A stretch of 43,603 bases of DNA from Ruminococcus sp. (GTDB lineage Bacteria > Bacillota > Clostridia > Oscillospirales > Ruminococcaceae). Below the pieces are notes generated by a model. The model searched no databases and had not been told where the DNA came from. It saw nothing but the letters and a program-made list of their open reading frames with translations. The stretch is taken from assembly GCA_017529875.1 (NCBI GenBank), contig JAFXNC010000041.1, positions 1 to 43,603 on the forward strand. The letters run 5' to 3'. The translations under genes and the position numbers were made by a program. Of this stretch, positions 32,749-41,326 are shown one piece after another; positions within the stretch are counted from its first letter, which is position 1; each line of letters begins with the position of its first letter.

Positions 32749-34227
32749 ATGAAGGGTTATAAAAGAATTGCAGCTTGCGCAGCCGCTGTTATGATGGCTG
32801 CCGCTATGACAGCTTGCGGTGATACCGATTCGGGCACTACAAGCAGCAACGGCGGAAGCACCGACAACTCCACTGACGGTGCTGTTACCACAGTAATGGG
32901 CAAGGACCTTGAAGAAAGCCAGCAGCAGGTCATCGACGACATTGCTTCTGACAGCAAGGCTGACGACAGAGTGCTGACCAACACCAACATCAAGTGGTTC
33001 TCGTTCTGGGACATCAACCCCACTTCGAGCGAGGACAAGGATATAGGCGTTGACCTGGCGCTGTTCAAGTCTAAGTACAACGGCACAATTGAATACATCT
33101 CCACAACTTGGAACACCAAGTTCGACGATCTTGCAGCAGCAGTTCTTGCACACGAGTCTCCTGACTTCTGCGGCGCTGACGATATGGATATGTTCCCCAA
33201 GGGCGCTATCAAGGAAATGATCGAGCCTATCGACGACTATATCAACTTCGACAGCGATCTGTGGAAGGATGTCAAGACAGCCTGTGACCAGTTCGTATAT
33301 CACGGCGGTCACTATGTAGGCGTATCGCGTGTTGACCCTGCTTACATCTGGATCTATAACAAGACTGTACTTCAGGAGCTCGGTATCGAGGAGCCTGCCG
33401 AAATGTTCGCCAACGGCACCTGGAACTGGGAGACCATGGGCGATATGTGTAAGGCATTCGCTGACCCCGAGAACGACAAGTATGCTCTCGACGCCTGGTA
33501 CTATGAGAACGCTCTGACCGAGTCCACAGGTATTCCTCTTATCGGTATGGAGAACGGCGAAATCGTCAATAACATTGAGGATCCCAGAATAGCCAAGGTA
33601 CAGGAGTATATGTACGAGCTCCAGAAGAACAACGTTGTTTACCCCAAGCATGAGAACGGATGGAATGTTCGAGGCGGCAAGGACAAGTGGGGCACCGGTC
33701 TTGCATCCGGCCTTACACTGTTCTATCCTATCGGCTTTTGGGCCATTGAGGACGCTCCCTCTGCAACTGCTCCCTTCGGCGATATCTCCGCAGGTGACGT
33801 TATGTTCGCACCCGTACCCTGCGACAAGGATTCCGATGCGCAGTACATTCCTTCCCGTGTTCACGGCTTCTGCATCGTAAAGAATGCTCCCAACCCCGAG
33901 GGCGTTGCTGCATTCCTCGACTGCACACGTTATGCTGAGGCTGATCCCAAGGCTAAGGAAGTTACCTACGATCAGCTCAAAAACGACTACGGCTGGACAG
34001 ATGAAATGATCGAGATGAGAGAAAAGATCTATGAGATGGCAGCTGAGCATCCCGTATTCGAGTTCGCTCAGGGCATCAACCAGGATGTTTCCGACATCAC
34101 CGACGCTATTCTGAAGGCCACAATGCATCCGTCCGATCCTCACAGCTGGACTGAGACCGTTCAGGAGAACAAGAAGGCTCTTGACTGGCTCATCGAAGAC
34201 GCTCAGAAGAAGGTCGCGGATCAGTAA
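32749..34227 (+). CDS. Extracellular sugar-binding lipoprotein (ABC transporter, family 1)
   Basis: A 492-residue solute-binding protein. The lipobox AMTAC gives a lipidated Cys23, and a Ser/Thr/Gly-rich stretch follows. The mature sequence has the two-lobed binding-protein pattern: PDFCGADDMDMFPKGAI, YVGVSRVDPAYIWIYNKTVLQELG, GTWNWETMGDMCKAF, and a C-terminal ALDWLIEDAQKKVADQ. Family 1 members capture oligosaccharides outside the membrane. No permease or ATPase gene is adjacent, so it must share a transporter encoded elsewhere. It is 30 bases downstream of the secreted protein gene and should be co-transcribed. T-ending codons are frequent, as in highly expressed genes. Confidence 0.9.
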   Translation: MKGYKRIAACAAAVMMAAAMTACGDTDSGTTSSNGGSTDNSTDGAVTTVMGKDLEESQQQVIDDIASDSKADDRVLTNTNIKWFSFWDINPTSSEDKDIGVDLALFKSKYNGTIEYISTTWNTKFDDLAAAVLAHESPDFCGADDMDMFPKGAIKEMIEPIDDYINFDSDLWKDVKTACDQFVYHGGHYVGVSRVDPAYIWIYNKTVLQELGIEEPAEMFANGTWNWETMGDMCKAFADPENDKYALDAWYYENALTESTGIPLIGMENGEIVNNIEDPRIAKVQEYMYELQKNNVVYPKHENGWNVRGGKDKWGTGLASGLTLFYPIGFWAIEDAPSATAPFGDISAGDVMFAPVPCDKDSDAQYIPSRVHGFCIVKNAPNPEGVAAFLDCTRYAEADPKAKEVTYDQLKNDYGWTDEMIEMREKIYEMAAEHPVFEFAQGINQDVSDITDAILKATMHPSDPHSWTETVQENKKALDWLIEDAQKKVADQ

Positions 34228-34258
34228 AGAAGACATCTTCATAATATCTCCTTATTAT

Positions 34259-34300
34259 TATGGCAGCGTCGGGCAGTAGTGCCCGGCGCGGCTTGCCATA
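34259..34300 (+). other. Long stem-loop between binding protein and AraC genes
   Basis: TATGGCA (34259-34265) pairs with TGCCATA (34294-34300), and inside it GCGTCGGGCA (34266-34275) pairs with TGCCCGGCGC (34280-34289) with one wobble. A weak T-rich stretch comes 15 bases later. It could reduce read-through into the AraC gene or protect the upstream mRNA. Confidence 0.65.
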
Positions 34301-34374
34301 TGTGGAGGATGTAATTATTTTACAGGCGCTTATCCCCGGCGGTGAAGGCTGCCGGTCAAAGAGGGTGAAAGGGT

Positions 34375-35133
34375 ATGAGTATCAACAAGGAGCTGAATTA
34401 CAGGGAGTTCTACCAGAGGGAGAACGGTCTGCTGCATTCGCCCTACGAAAAGGAGCTTGAGTTCTATTCGGCTGTAAGCTCGGGAAATATCGAGCGCGTC
34501 AAGGAGCTGTATACGCCGCTGGCGGTGGAAGGCTACGGAAAGCTCTCGAAGGACCCTATCAGGAACATCAAGTATCATCTTATCATAACCATTGCGCTCA
34601 TTGCCCGGTTCTGCATCGAGGCAGGTATGCCCATGGAGACCGCCTACACCATAAGCGATATTTTCATCAACCGTCTTGACGAAAGCACCACGGAGGAACA
34701 GCTCTCGGCCATACACCGGGAGACCTTCCTCGAATACGCCAAGAGGATGCAGAAGATCAACTCCGGCGAGGCTTATTCAAAGCACATCTTAGTCTGCCTC
34801 GACCTGATCTACGAGAACATCTACAAGGGCATCAGGGTGCAGGAGCTGGCGGATATGCTGGGGCTCACGCCGCAGTATCTGTCGAAGCTGTTCAAGACTG
34901 AGGTGGGGGTCACGATCTCGGAGTACATCATGTCCCGAAGGATACAGGCGGCGGAGAATATGCTGAAATTCTCGGACTACACCCCGCTGGATATCGGCAA
35001 CTACCTCAATTTCAGCTCTCACAGCCACTTCATATACTGTTTCCGCAAGCACACAGGCATGACGCCGAAGCAGTACAGGGAGAACTATTTCAGGATGAAG
35101 TGGACAGGAGACAAGCACCACGAGACAGAATGA
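34375..35133 (+). CDS. AraC-family transcriptional regulator
   Basis: A 252-residue regulator. The C-terminal AraC DNA-binding domain has two helix-turn-helix units: VQELADMLGLTPQYLSKLF with TEVGVTISEYI, and DIGNYLNFSSHSHFIYCF with the signature HTGMTPKQYRENY. The N-terminal 150 residues are helical (YREFYQRENG, ELEFYSAVSSGNIERV, YHLIITIALIARFCIEAGM), a type common in Firmicutes and without a cupin motif I can see. It lies within the beta-glucan locus, directly downstream of the binding protein. AraC proteins often bind direct repeats about two helical turns apart, as found in three promoters here, so it is the best candidate activator. The inducer is unknown. Confidence 0.92.
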   Translation: MSINKELNYREFYQRENGLLHSPYEKELEFYSAVSSGNIERVKELYTPLAVEGYGKLSKDPIRNIKYHLIITIALIARFCIEAGMPMETAYTISDIFINRLDESTTEEQLSAIHRETFLEYAKRMQKINSGEAYSKHILVCLDLIYENIYKGIRVQELADMLGLTPQYLSKLFKTEVGVTISEYIMSRRIQAAENMLKFSDYTPLDIGNYLNFSSHSHFIYCFRKHTGMTPKQYRENYFRMKWTGDKHHETE

Positions 35134-35235
35134 AAGAATAAAGAATAAAGAATAATTAAGGTGTCCGCGCTGCGGATCTTTGGATCATCGCCGGAGGCGA
35201 TACCTTGATTATTCTTTCTTTTTATTCTTTGTTAT
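35132..35235. repeat. Palindromic repeat element, copy B (inverted relative to copy A)
   Basis: A/T-rich arms (35133-35160 and 35205-35235) flank GTCCGC-GCT-GCGGAT (35163-35177) and ATCGCC-GGA-GGCGAT (35187-35201). The reverse complement follows copy A (8908-9017) hairpin by hairpin. In the GTCCGC stem one end pair has become G-T, and both loops differ while the stems are kept. It begins at the stop codon of the AraC gene. Confidence 0.88.
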
Positions 35236-35334
35236 TTTTGCAGCCGAGGCAGTATGCTCATCCCGAAAACGATATAGTTTTCCGTAGTGTGAACCATTAG
35301 TAAAAAATGTTATGAAGGATAATTTCACGACACG
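35236..35334. other. Intergenic DNA upstream of the GH16 promoter
   Basis: No gene is seen. The inverted repeat GAAAAC-GATATA-GTTTTC (35265-35282) shares GAAAACGATWTAGTT with the region upstream of the pilus promoter (14835-14849). Confidence 0.5.
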
Positions 35335-35379
35335 ATTCTTAAATTTATGATATAAAGATTACGTGTTTTAGGGTATTAT
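35324..35379 (+). promoter_or_regulatory. GH16 promoter with shared beta-glucan element
   Basis: ATTCTTAAATTTATGATATA (35335-35354, plus A35355) differs by one base from the element at 31750 and ends exactly 18 bases before TATTAT (35374-35379). A weaker upstream half-site TTCACGACAC (35324-35333) precedes TTTATGATAT (35344-35353) by 20 bases. Confidence 0.7.
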
Positions 35380-35452
35380 ATAGTCACAGAATAAACGTGA
35401 ACGAACCGGTCATAACAGGATAATAAGGATAAATAATAAGGAGGAATTTATT

Positions 35453-36310
35453 ATGAAGAAGGTAATTGCTTATCTGCTCTGTGCCGTTACGGCTCTGACC
35501 TGCGTATGCTCCTGCGGCTCCGAGGACAGCAGCTCCAAGGCTGCCGAAAGCAGCGCCGCCGCTGTTGAAAGCACCGCTGAAAGTGCTGCCGAAAGCACCG
35601 CTGAGAGTACCGCCGAAAGCGCAGCTGACAGCACCGCTGCCGAGGACAGCTCCCCCTACACCCTCTTGGGCGACTTCTCCAAGGGCATGGATGACGTGAA
35701 GTGGATGGCCTCCGACGGCTGGTCCAACGGCAATATGTTCAACTGCACCTGGAAGGCCGCTAACGCTGTCTTCGAGGACGGCCTGCTCAAGCTCAGCATC
35801 GACAAGTCCTGGGACGACACCTACACCGGCGGCGAGTTCCGCACCAACGATTTCTATGGCTACGGCCTCTATGAGGTGTCCATGAAGCCTATCAAGAACA
35901 TCGGCGTCGTATCCTCCTTCTTCACCTACACCGGACCCTCTGACAATAACCCCTGGGACGAGATCGACATCGAGTTCCTGGGCAAGGATACCACCAAGGT
36001 GCAGTTCAACTACTTCACCAACGGCAAGGGCAACCACGAGGAGCTCCATGAGCTGGACTTCGACGCCACCGAGGACTTCCATACCTACGGTTTCCTTTGG
36101 ACTGCCGAGAAGATAGTATGGTACGTTGACGGCGTGCCCGTACACTCCGCTACCAAGGACATCCCCACCACCCCCGGCAAGATCATGATGAACACCTGGA
36201 ACGGCAAGGGCGTTGACAGCTGGCTGGGCAAGTACGACGGTACCACCCCCATCACCGCTGAGTATAAGTGGGCAAGATTCACTGCCGAGGCTGACCTGGA
36301 AAAGCAGTAA
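35453..36310 (+). CDS. GH16 licheninase-like lipoprotein (beta-1,3-1,4-glucanase)
   Basis: A 285-residue extracellular enzyme held at the membrane. The lipobox VCSC predicts lipidated Cys21. A low-complexity Ala-Glu-Ser-Thr linker (about 24-65) with AESTAES repeats follows. The GH16 domain contains [17 protein letters not shown] and the catalytic strand DEIDIEFLG, with nucleophile Glu170, Asp172 and acid/base Glu174. The form without an extra Met in the strand is that of bacterial lichenases, so lichenan and cereal beta-glucan are likely substrates. Downstream it has [21 protein letters not shown] precedes the ATG. Its promoter shares an element with the GH5 and binding-protein genes, placing all in one pathway. 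Confidence 0.93.
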   Translation: MKKVIAYLLCAVTALTCVCSCGSEDSSSKAAESSAAAVESTAESAAESTAESTAESAADSTAAEDSSPYTLLGDFSKGMDDVKWMASDGWSNGNMFNCTWKAANAVFEDGLLKLSIDKSWDDTYTGGEFRTNDFYGYGLYEVSMKPIKNIGVVSSFFTYTGPSDNNPWDEIDIEFLGKDTTKVQFNYFTNGKGNHEELHELDFDATEDFHTYGFLWTAEKIVWYVDGVPVHSATKDIPTTPGKIMMNTWNGKGVDSWLGKYDGTTPITAEYKWARFTAEADLEKQ

Positions 36311-36404
36311 TACACATGACTTCTTCTATACCCGACGCGCCTGCGGCAAGGCCGGGCGGGTAACATGAAAGGGATATTTGCGCATCATAATATAGAATTT
36401 GCCG

Positions 36405-36448
36405 AAAAACGGATAGCCTTCCCCCACAGGGAGAGGATATCCGTTTTT
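36405..36448 (+). terminator. Rho-independent terminator after GH16
   Basis: AAAAACGGATA (36405-36415) pairs with TATCCGTTTTT (36438-36448), with an inner CCC/GGG pairing. Flanking A and T tracts let it act on both strands. A weaker hairpin around 36329-36361 lies before it. Confidence 0.85.
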
Positions 36449-36481
36449 CACTTGTCAGAGCGGGAAATTTTACACTCCCCC

Positions 36482-36510
36482 TTGACAAACCGCCCGGAGC
36501 GTGCTATAAT
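36482..36510 (+). promoter_or_regulatory. Promoter of the trp operon
   Basis: TTGACA (36482-36487), 17 bases, TATAAT (36505-36510): full consensus, as expected where control is by transcription attenuation. Confidence 0.92.
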
Positions 36511-36516
36511 AGCAGA

Positions 36517-36800
36517 TGTGAAACCGTTGACGCGGAGATAACGGTGATGATGCTTCCACAGAGAGCCCGTGACAAGGTGAGAGCCGGGTGAAAAACAAGT
36601 CATCAAATGGACCGCTGAGGGCGCAGTCAAATGTCCGGGTTCGGACAGAGTATTCTGCGACGTGTGGGCATACGTCAGTTGCCGGGGATATGTTGGTATC
36701 CCGCTAAGGGCACAGCATGGCTGTGAATCAAGGTGGCACCGCGGATAAGCTGTTTATTCGTCCTTGACAGAACTTTAAGGTTTTGTCAGGGCGTTTTTTA
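36517..36800 (+). promoter_or_regulatory. Tryptophan T-box riboswitch leader
   Basis: A T-box leader reads uncharged tRNA and decides between termination and read-through. The conserved T-box AAGGTGGCACCGCGG is at 36730-36744. The terminator stem CGTCCTTGACA (36759-36769) with TGTCAGGGCG (36784-36793) and a run of six Ts follows. The competing antiterminator uses AAGG and TCCTT. Stem I lies in about 36520-36620. TGG at 36608-36610 followed by A (AATGGACC) is the probable specifier codon, which fits the trp genes downstream. The exact stem I fold was not computed. Confidence 0.94.
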
Positions 36801-36868
36801 TTACTCAAATGCCTGCGGCAGACCTACGACCGAGACCGTTGAACGCAAACCAAAACCGGAGGTGCCTT

Positions 36869-38335
36869 ATGAATTTCTACCCTTCATTCGAGACCGCAAA
36901 GGAGTACGCCGCCGACGGCAGATACGACATCATGCCCATAAGCTGTGAGCTGCTGTCGGATATCTGCACGCCTATCGAGGCGGTGAAGATCCTCAAAAAC
37001 GTATCCACCCACTGCTATCTGCTGGAATCCGCAGAGGACAGGGAACAGTGGGGGCGCTGGTCCTTCCTGGGCTACGAGCCCGCACTGGAACTCACCTGCT
37101 CCGATGACAAGCTCAGCATCGGCGGCGTGGAGGTCAGGACAAACGACCCCGCACCCCATATCAGGGAGCTGCTGAGCAAGTACCGGAGCCCCCGCATCGA
37201 GGGGCTGCCGCCCTTTACAGGGGGACTTGTGGGGTACTTCGCCTATGACTTCATCGGGTACAGCGAGCCCACTGTCAGGATCCCCGTGGACGACAGCGAG
37301 CACTTCAAGAACGCCGACCTGATGCTCTTCGACAAGGTCATAGCCTTCGACAACTACCGGGGCAGACTGGTGCTCATCGCCAACATGAAGCTCAAAGACC
37401 TGGAGACCGGCTACAACAAGGCCTGCCTGGAGCTGCGGCAGATGGCCGACCTGCTCATGCACGGCAGCCAGTGCCAGGAGCCTCCCGGAAGGCTCCAGAG
37501 CGAGGTCAGGGAGCTGTTCTCCGAGGTGGAGTTCTGCCAGATGGTGGAAAAGGCCAAGGGCTACATCACCGAGGGCGACATCTTCCAGATAGTGCTCTCC
37601 AACCGCCTTGACGCCGACTATGAGGGCAGCCTGCTCAACACCTACCGCATACTCAGGACAAGCAACCCCTCCCCTTATATGTTCTACTTCTCCGGCACCG
37701 ATGTGGAGATCGCAGGAGCCTCTCCCGAAACGCTGGTGAAGCTTGAAAACGGCGTGCTTCACACCTTCCCCCTTGCGGGCACACGTCCCAGGGGCAAGAC
37801 CGACGAGGAGGATCAGGCGCTGGAGACCGAGCTCCTTGCCGACGAGAAGGAGCTTGCAGAGCACAATATGCTGGTAGACCTGGGGCGCAACGACCTGGGG
37901 CGCATCAGCAATTTCGGCACCGTCAAGGTGGAAAAGTACAAGTGCATACAGCGGTTCTCCCACGTTATGCACATCGGATCCACGGTGCGGGGCGAGATCA
38001 GGGACGACCGTGACGCACTGGACGCCGTGGCGGCAGTACTCCCGGCAGGGACCCTCTCCGGCGCTCCCAAGCTGCGTGCCTGCCAGCTCATAGCAGAGCT
38101 TGAAAACAACAAGCGCGGTCTCTACGGCGGCGCTATCGGATATATCGACTTCACCGGCAACCTTGACACCTGCATCGCCATACGCTCGGCCTTCAAGAAA
38201 AACGGCAAGGTCTTCATCCGCAGCGGCGCAGGCATCGTTGCTGATTCGATCCCGGAGAACGAGTACCGCGAGAGCATCAACAAGGCCGCTGCTGTGGTGG
38301 AGGCCCTCAAAGCGGCAGAGGAGGTGGGCGTATGA
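36869..38335 (+). CDS. trpE: Anthranilate synthase component I
   Basis: Converts chorismate to anthranilate with ammonia supplied by TrpG. The 488 residues show the tryptophan feedback site LLES (51-54), TGGLVGYFAYD, EGDIFQIVLSNR, GASPETLVKL, PLAGTRPRGK, ELAEHNMLVDLGRNDLGRI, LPAGTLSGAPK and RSGAGIVADS. The LLES motif suggests normal feedback inhibition and favours TrpE over PabB. I start at the ATG at 36869, after GGAGG; the frame is open further upstream only through leader DNA. The stop overlaps the trpG start (ATGA), fitting a 1:1 complex. Confidence 0.96.
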   Translation: MNFYPSFETAKEYAADGRYDIMPISCELLSDICTPIEAVKILKNVSTHCYLLESAEDREQWGRWSFLGYEPALELTCSDDKLSIGGVEVRTNDPAPHIRELLSKYRSPRIEGLPPFTGGLVGYFAYDFIGYSEPTVRIPVDDSEHFKNADLMLFDKVIAFDNYRGRLVLIANMKLKDLETGYNKACLELRQMADLLMHGSQCQEPPGRLQSEVRELFSEVEFCQMVEKAKGYITEGDIFQIVLSNRLDADYEGSLLNTYRILRTSNPSPYMFYFSGTDVEIAGASPETLVKLENGVLHTFPLAGTRPRGKTDEEDQALETELLADEKELAEHNMLVDLGRNDLGRISNFGTVKVEKYKCIQRFSHVMHIGSTVRGEIRDDRDALDAVAAVLPAGTLSGAPKLRACQLIAELENNKRGLYGGAIGYIDFTGNLDTCIAIRSAFKKNGKVFIRSGAGIVADSIPENEYRESINKAAAVVEALKAAEEVGV

Positions 38336-38892
38336 TACTGCTTATCGACAATTACGACAGCTTTTCTTACAATCTTTACCAGCTTATCGGCGAGCTTGAA
38401 CCGGATATCAAGGTAGTGCGCAACGACGAGCTCACCGAGGTGGGCATAAAGCTGCTGAACCCCTCGCGGATAATCCTCTCCCCCGGCCCCGGAAGACCGG
38501 AGGACGCAGGCATCACTGTAAAGATCGCGGCCTCTGTCTCCAAGGAGATCCCCACCCTGGGGGTATGCCTGGGGCATCAGGCCATATGTCAGGCCTACGG
38601 CGCGGATATCGTCCACGCCAAGAGCCTCATGCACGGCAAGCAGAGCGCTGTCACCCTCGACAACGACTGCCCGCTGTTCAAGGGGCTGCCTCAGCGCACC
38701 GAGGTGGCAAGATACCATTCGCTGGCGGCGGATAACCTGCCCGACTGCCTGAAAGTCACCGCCCGCACCGACGACGGCGAGGTAATGGCGGTACAGCACA
38801 GGGAGTACCCCATCTACGGAGTGCAGTTCCACCCCGAATCCATACTGACCCCCCTGGGCAGACAGATGCTGAAGAATTTCATTGAATCATAA
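38332..38892 (+). CDS. trpG: Anthranilate synthase component II (glutamine amidotransferase)
   Basis: The glutaminase subunit that channels ammonia to TrpE. The 186 residues have IDNYDSFSYNL, the oxyanion loop SPGPGRPEDAG, the nucleophile elbow GVCLGHQAI with Cys79, and FHPES with His167 and Glu169, a full triad. It is separate from trpD, whereas some bacteria have them fused. It may also serve PabB for folate; no pab gene is here. Confidence 0.96.
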   Translation: MILLIDNYDSFSYNLYQLIGELEPDIKVVRNDELTEVGIKLLNPSRIILSPGPGRPEDAGITVKIAASVSKEIPTLGVCLGHQAICQAYGADIVHAKSLMHGKQSAVTLDNDCPLFKGLPQRTEVARYHSLAADNLPDCLKVTARTDDGEVMAVQHREYPIYGVQFHPESILTPLGRQMLKNFIES

Positions 38893-38907
38893 ACGGAGGT
38901 AATCACC

Positions 38908-39927
38908 ATGATAGAAAAGGCAATAGTAAAGATAGTTGACAAGCAGGATCTGACCTATGACGAGGCTTACGAGGTAATAAGCGAGATCATGTCCGGCAAG
39001 ACCTCTGCCACGCAGAATGCCGCGTTCCTGGCGGCGCTCTCCACCAAGTCCACCAAGGCCGAGACCATCGACGAGATCGCAGGCTGTGCAGCCGCCATGC
39101 GTGATGCAGCCACCAGGTTCGAGAACGACGACGACCTCATGGAGATCGTAGGCACCGGCGGCGACAACGCTCAAAGCTTCAACATCTCCACCACCTCTGC
39201 TATGGTAGTGGCCGCAGCAGGGGTAAAGATCTCCAAGCACGGCAACCGGGCAGCGTCCTCCCTTTCGGGCACTGCCGACTGCCTTGAGGCTCTGGGCGTG
39301 AACATCCAGCAGGACGTGGACAAGTGCCGGGAGCTTCTCGACGAGGCGGGATTCTGCTTCTTCTTCGCACAGAAGTACCACACCTCCATGAAGTATGTAG
39401 GCCCTATCCGCAAGGAGCTGGGCATCAGGACGGTGTTCAACATTCTTGGACCCCTCACCAACCCCGCCAGCCCCAAGCGTTTCCTGCTGGGCGTGTATGA
39501 CCGCTCCCTCGTTGAGCCCCTTGCGCAGGTGCTCATGAACCTGGGAGTTAAGCGGGGCATGGTAGTCTTCGGCACCGACAAGCTGGACGAGATCTCGGTA
39601 GCCGCTCCCACCCACGTATGCGAGTTCAAGGAGGGCTGGTTCAAGAGCTACGACATCACACCCCAGCAGTTCGGTCTTGCAGGGGGCACCCATGAGGACA
39701 TCAAGGGCGGCACTCCCCAGGAAAACGCCGAGATCACCCGCGCTATCCTCAGAGGCGAGGAAAAGGGCCCCAAGCGTGACGCAGTACTGCTCAATGCCGG
39801 TGCAGCCCTCTGTGTGGGCGGCAAGGCAGACAGCATCGCCGAGGGCGTAAAGCTGGCAGCGGAGCTCATCGACAGCGGCAAGGCCTATGCGACCCTTGAA
39901 AAGGTCATCGAGGTCTCGAACAGATAA
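38908..39927 (+). CDS. trpD: Anthranilate phosphoribosyltransferase
   Basis: Transfers phosphoribosyl from PRPP to anthranilate. The 339 residues carry the [17 protein letters not shown] phosphate loop (about 81-97), KHGNRAASS, and the [10 protein letters not shown] motif. Length is normal. GGAGG precedes the ATG and 15 bases separate it from trpG. Confidence 0.96.
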   Translation: MIEKAIVKIVDKQDLTYDEAYEVISEIMSGKTSATQNAAFLAALSTKSTKAETIDEIAGCAAAMRDAATRFENDDDLMEIVGTGGDNAQSFNISTTSAMVVAAAGVKISKHGNRAASSLSGTADCLEALGVNIQQDVDKCRELLDEAGFCFFFAQKYHTSMKYVGPIRKELGIRTVFNILGPLTNPASPKRFLLGVYDRSLVEPLAQVLMNLGVKRGMVVFGTDKLDEISVAAPTHVCEFKEGWFKSYDITPQQFGLAGGTHEDIKGGTPQENAEITRAILRGEEKGPKRDAVLLNAGAALCVGGKADSIAEGVKLAAELIDSGKAYATLEKVIEVSNR

Positions 39928-39936
39928 GGAGCTGCC

Positions 39937-40719
39937 ATGACGATACTTGATATGCTGGCACAGCACGCCCGCGAGCGTGTGGCGCTGGCGAAGAAATTCA
40001 TCAGCTTCGACGACGTGAAGCAGCAGGCGCTCTCCCTGCCGAAAGGGGATCTCCCCTTCGAGAAGGCGCTGGCGCGGGACGGACTGTCATACATCTGCGA
40101 GTGCAAGAAGGCCTCTCCCTCAAAAGGGCTCATCTCCGAGGACTTCCCCTACCTCGATATCGCAAGGCAGTACGAGGAGGCAGGCGCCGACTGCATCTCG
40201 GTGCTCACGGAGCCCAAGTGGTTCTTAGGCTCGGAGCAGTACCTCAAAGAGATCGCCGCAGAGGTCAGCATACCCTGCCTGAGAAAGGACTTCACGGTGC
40301 ATGAGTACATGATCTACGAGGCGAAGCTCCTGGGAGCGTCGGCGGTGCTGCTGATCTGCTCCATACTCCCCGCCGATCTGATAAAGCAGTACATCGGCAT
40401 CTGCGACGAGCTGGGGCTCTCGGCACTGGTGGAGGCTCACGACGAGGACGAGGTGAAGATCGCCGTCTCCGCCGGGGCGCGTATCATCGGGGTGAACAAC
40501 CGCAATCTCAGCGATTTCACCGTAGATACCGGCAACAGCAGCCGCCTGCGGGAGCTGATACCCAAGGGGACGCTGTTCGTCTCCGAGAGCGGCGTGCGCG
40601 ACAGGAGCGATACTCAGCGCCTCGAAGCCATAGGCGCCGATGCGGTGCTGGTAGGCGAGGCGCTTATGAAGGCTGAAAACATCCCTGCCAAGCTCAGGGA
40701 GCTGAAAGGTGAAGCATGA
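39937..40719 (+). CDS. trpC: Indole-3-glycerol phosphate synthase
   Basis: Closes the indole ring of carboxyphenylamino-deoxyribulose phosphate. The 260-residue TIM barrel shows ECKKASPSKG (catalytic lysines and phosphate-binding residues), QYEEAGADCISVLTEP, CLRKDF, EAHDEDE, IGVNNRNLSDF and VSESGV. It is a separate protein, not fused to trpF as in enteric bacteria. Its end overlaps the trpF start. Confidence 0.96.
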   Translation: MTILDMLAQHARERVALAKKFISFDDVKQQALSLPKGDLPFEKALARDGLSYICECKKASPSKGLISEDFPYLDIARQYEEAGADCISVLTEPKWFLGSEQYLKEIAAEVSIPCLRKDFTVHEYMIYEAKLLGASAVLLICSILPADLIKQYIGICDELGLSALVEAHDEDEVKIAVSAGARIIGVNNRNLSDFTVDTGNSSRLRELIPKGTLFVSESGVRDRSDTQRLEAIGADAVLVGEALMKAENIPAKLRELKGEA

Positions 40720-41321
40720 TGACAAAGATAAAACTGTGCGGCATGAGGCGTCCCCAGGACGTTATCGCCGCAAGAGACTTAAAGGCTGACTATGTAGGGT
40801 TCGTACTGAGCGAGGGCTTCAAGAGATCTATCGGCCTGGGGACCTTCTGCGAGCTGCAAAGCTACCTCATCGGCAGCGAGGTCAAAAAGGTGGGAGTCTT
40901 CGTGGACGAGCCCATCGACAACATAATGAAGTACTACGGCGCCATGCTGGATATGATACAGCTCCACGGCAGCGAGGACAACGACTACATCCACAGGCTG
41001 AGGCTCCACACCGACAGGCCGGTGATAAAGGCCTTCAAGATCACCTCCGCCGCGGATATCGCCGCCGCCGAGCAGAGTGCCGCGGACTACATCCTTCTGG
41101 ACTCCGGCACCGGCACCGGCGTGACCTTCGACCACTCGCTGATAAGCAGCCTGACCCGGCCTTACTTCCTGGCAGGGGGGCTCACAGCGCAGAACGTGGG
41201 CGAGGCTGTCGAGACCTTGCAGCCCTTTGCAGTGGACGCCAGCAGCAGTTTAGAGACCAAGGGACAGAAGGACAAGAATAAGATGACGGAGTTTGTCAAC
41301 GCCGTCAGGAAGAAAGGATAG
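40716..41321 (+). CDS. trpF: Phosphoribosylanthranilate isomerase
   Basis: Isomerises phosphoribosylanthranilate. The 201 residues show [11 protein letters not shown] (catalytic Cys near residue 8), [38 protein letters not shown] with the general acid Asp, [11 protein letters not shown] and VDASSSLET. Two ATG codons are adjacent at 40716 and 40719; either may serve. It overlaps trpC by four bases. Confidence 0.95.
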   Translation: MMTKIKLCGMRRPQDVIAARDLKADYVGFVLSEGFKRSIGLGTFCELQSYLIGSEVKKVGVFVDEPIDNIMKYYGAMLDMIQLHGSEDNDYIHRLRLHTDRPVIKAFKITSAADIAAAEQSAADYILLDSGTGTGVTFDHSLISSLTRPYFLAGGLTAQNVGEAVETLQPFAVDASSSLETKGQKDKNKMTEFVNAVRKKG

Positions 41322-41326
41322 ATACT

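Noticed and set aside
31783..34242. An 819-codon open frame on the minus strand
   Set aside because: It lies opposite two clear exported-protein genes with signal peptides and ribosome binding sites. Its own translation is low-complexity and matches no family, as expected for the shadow of codon-biased genes.
35265..35282. Catabolite-response (cre) site before GH16
   Set aside because: The palindrome is LacI-like, but it does not fit the cre consensus closely enough to name CcpA. It is kept only as an unassigned box.
36300..36370. Hairpin just after GH16 as the main terminator
   Set aside because: The pairing around 36329-36361 has no T tract. The hairpin at 36405-36448, with A and T tracts, is the better terminator.
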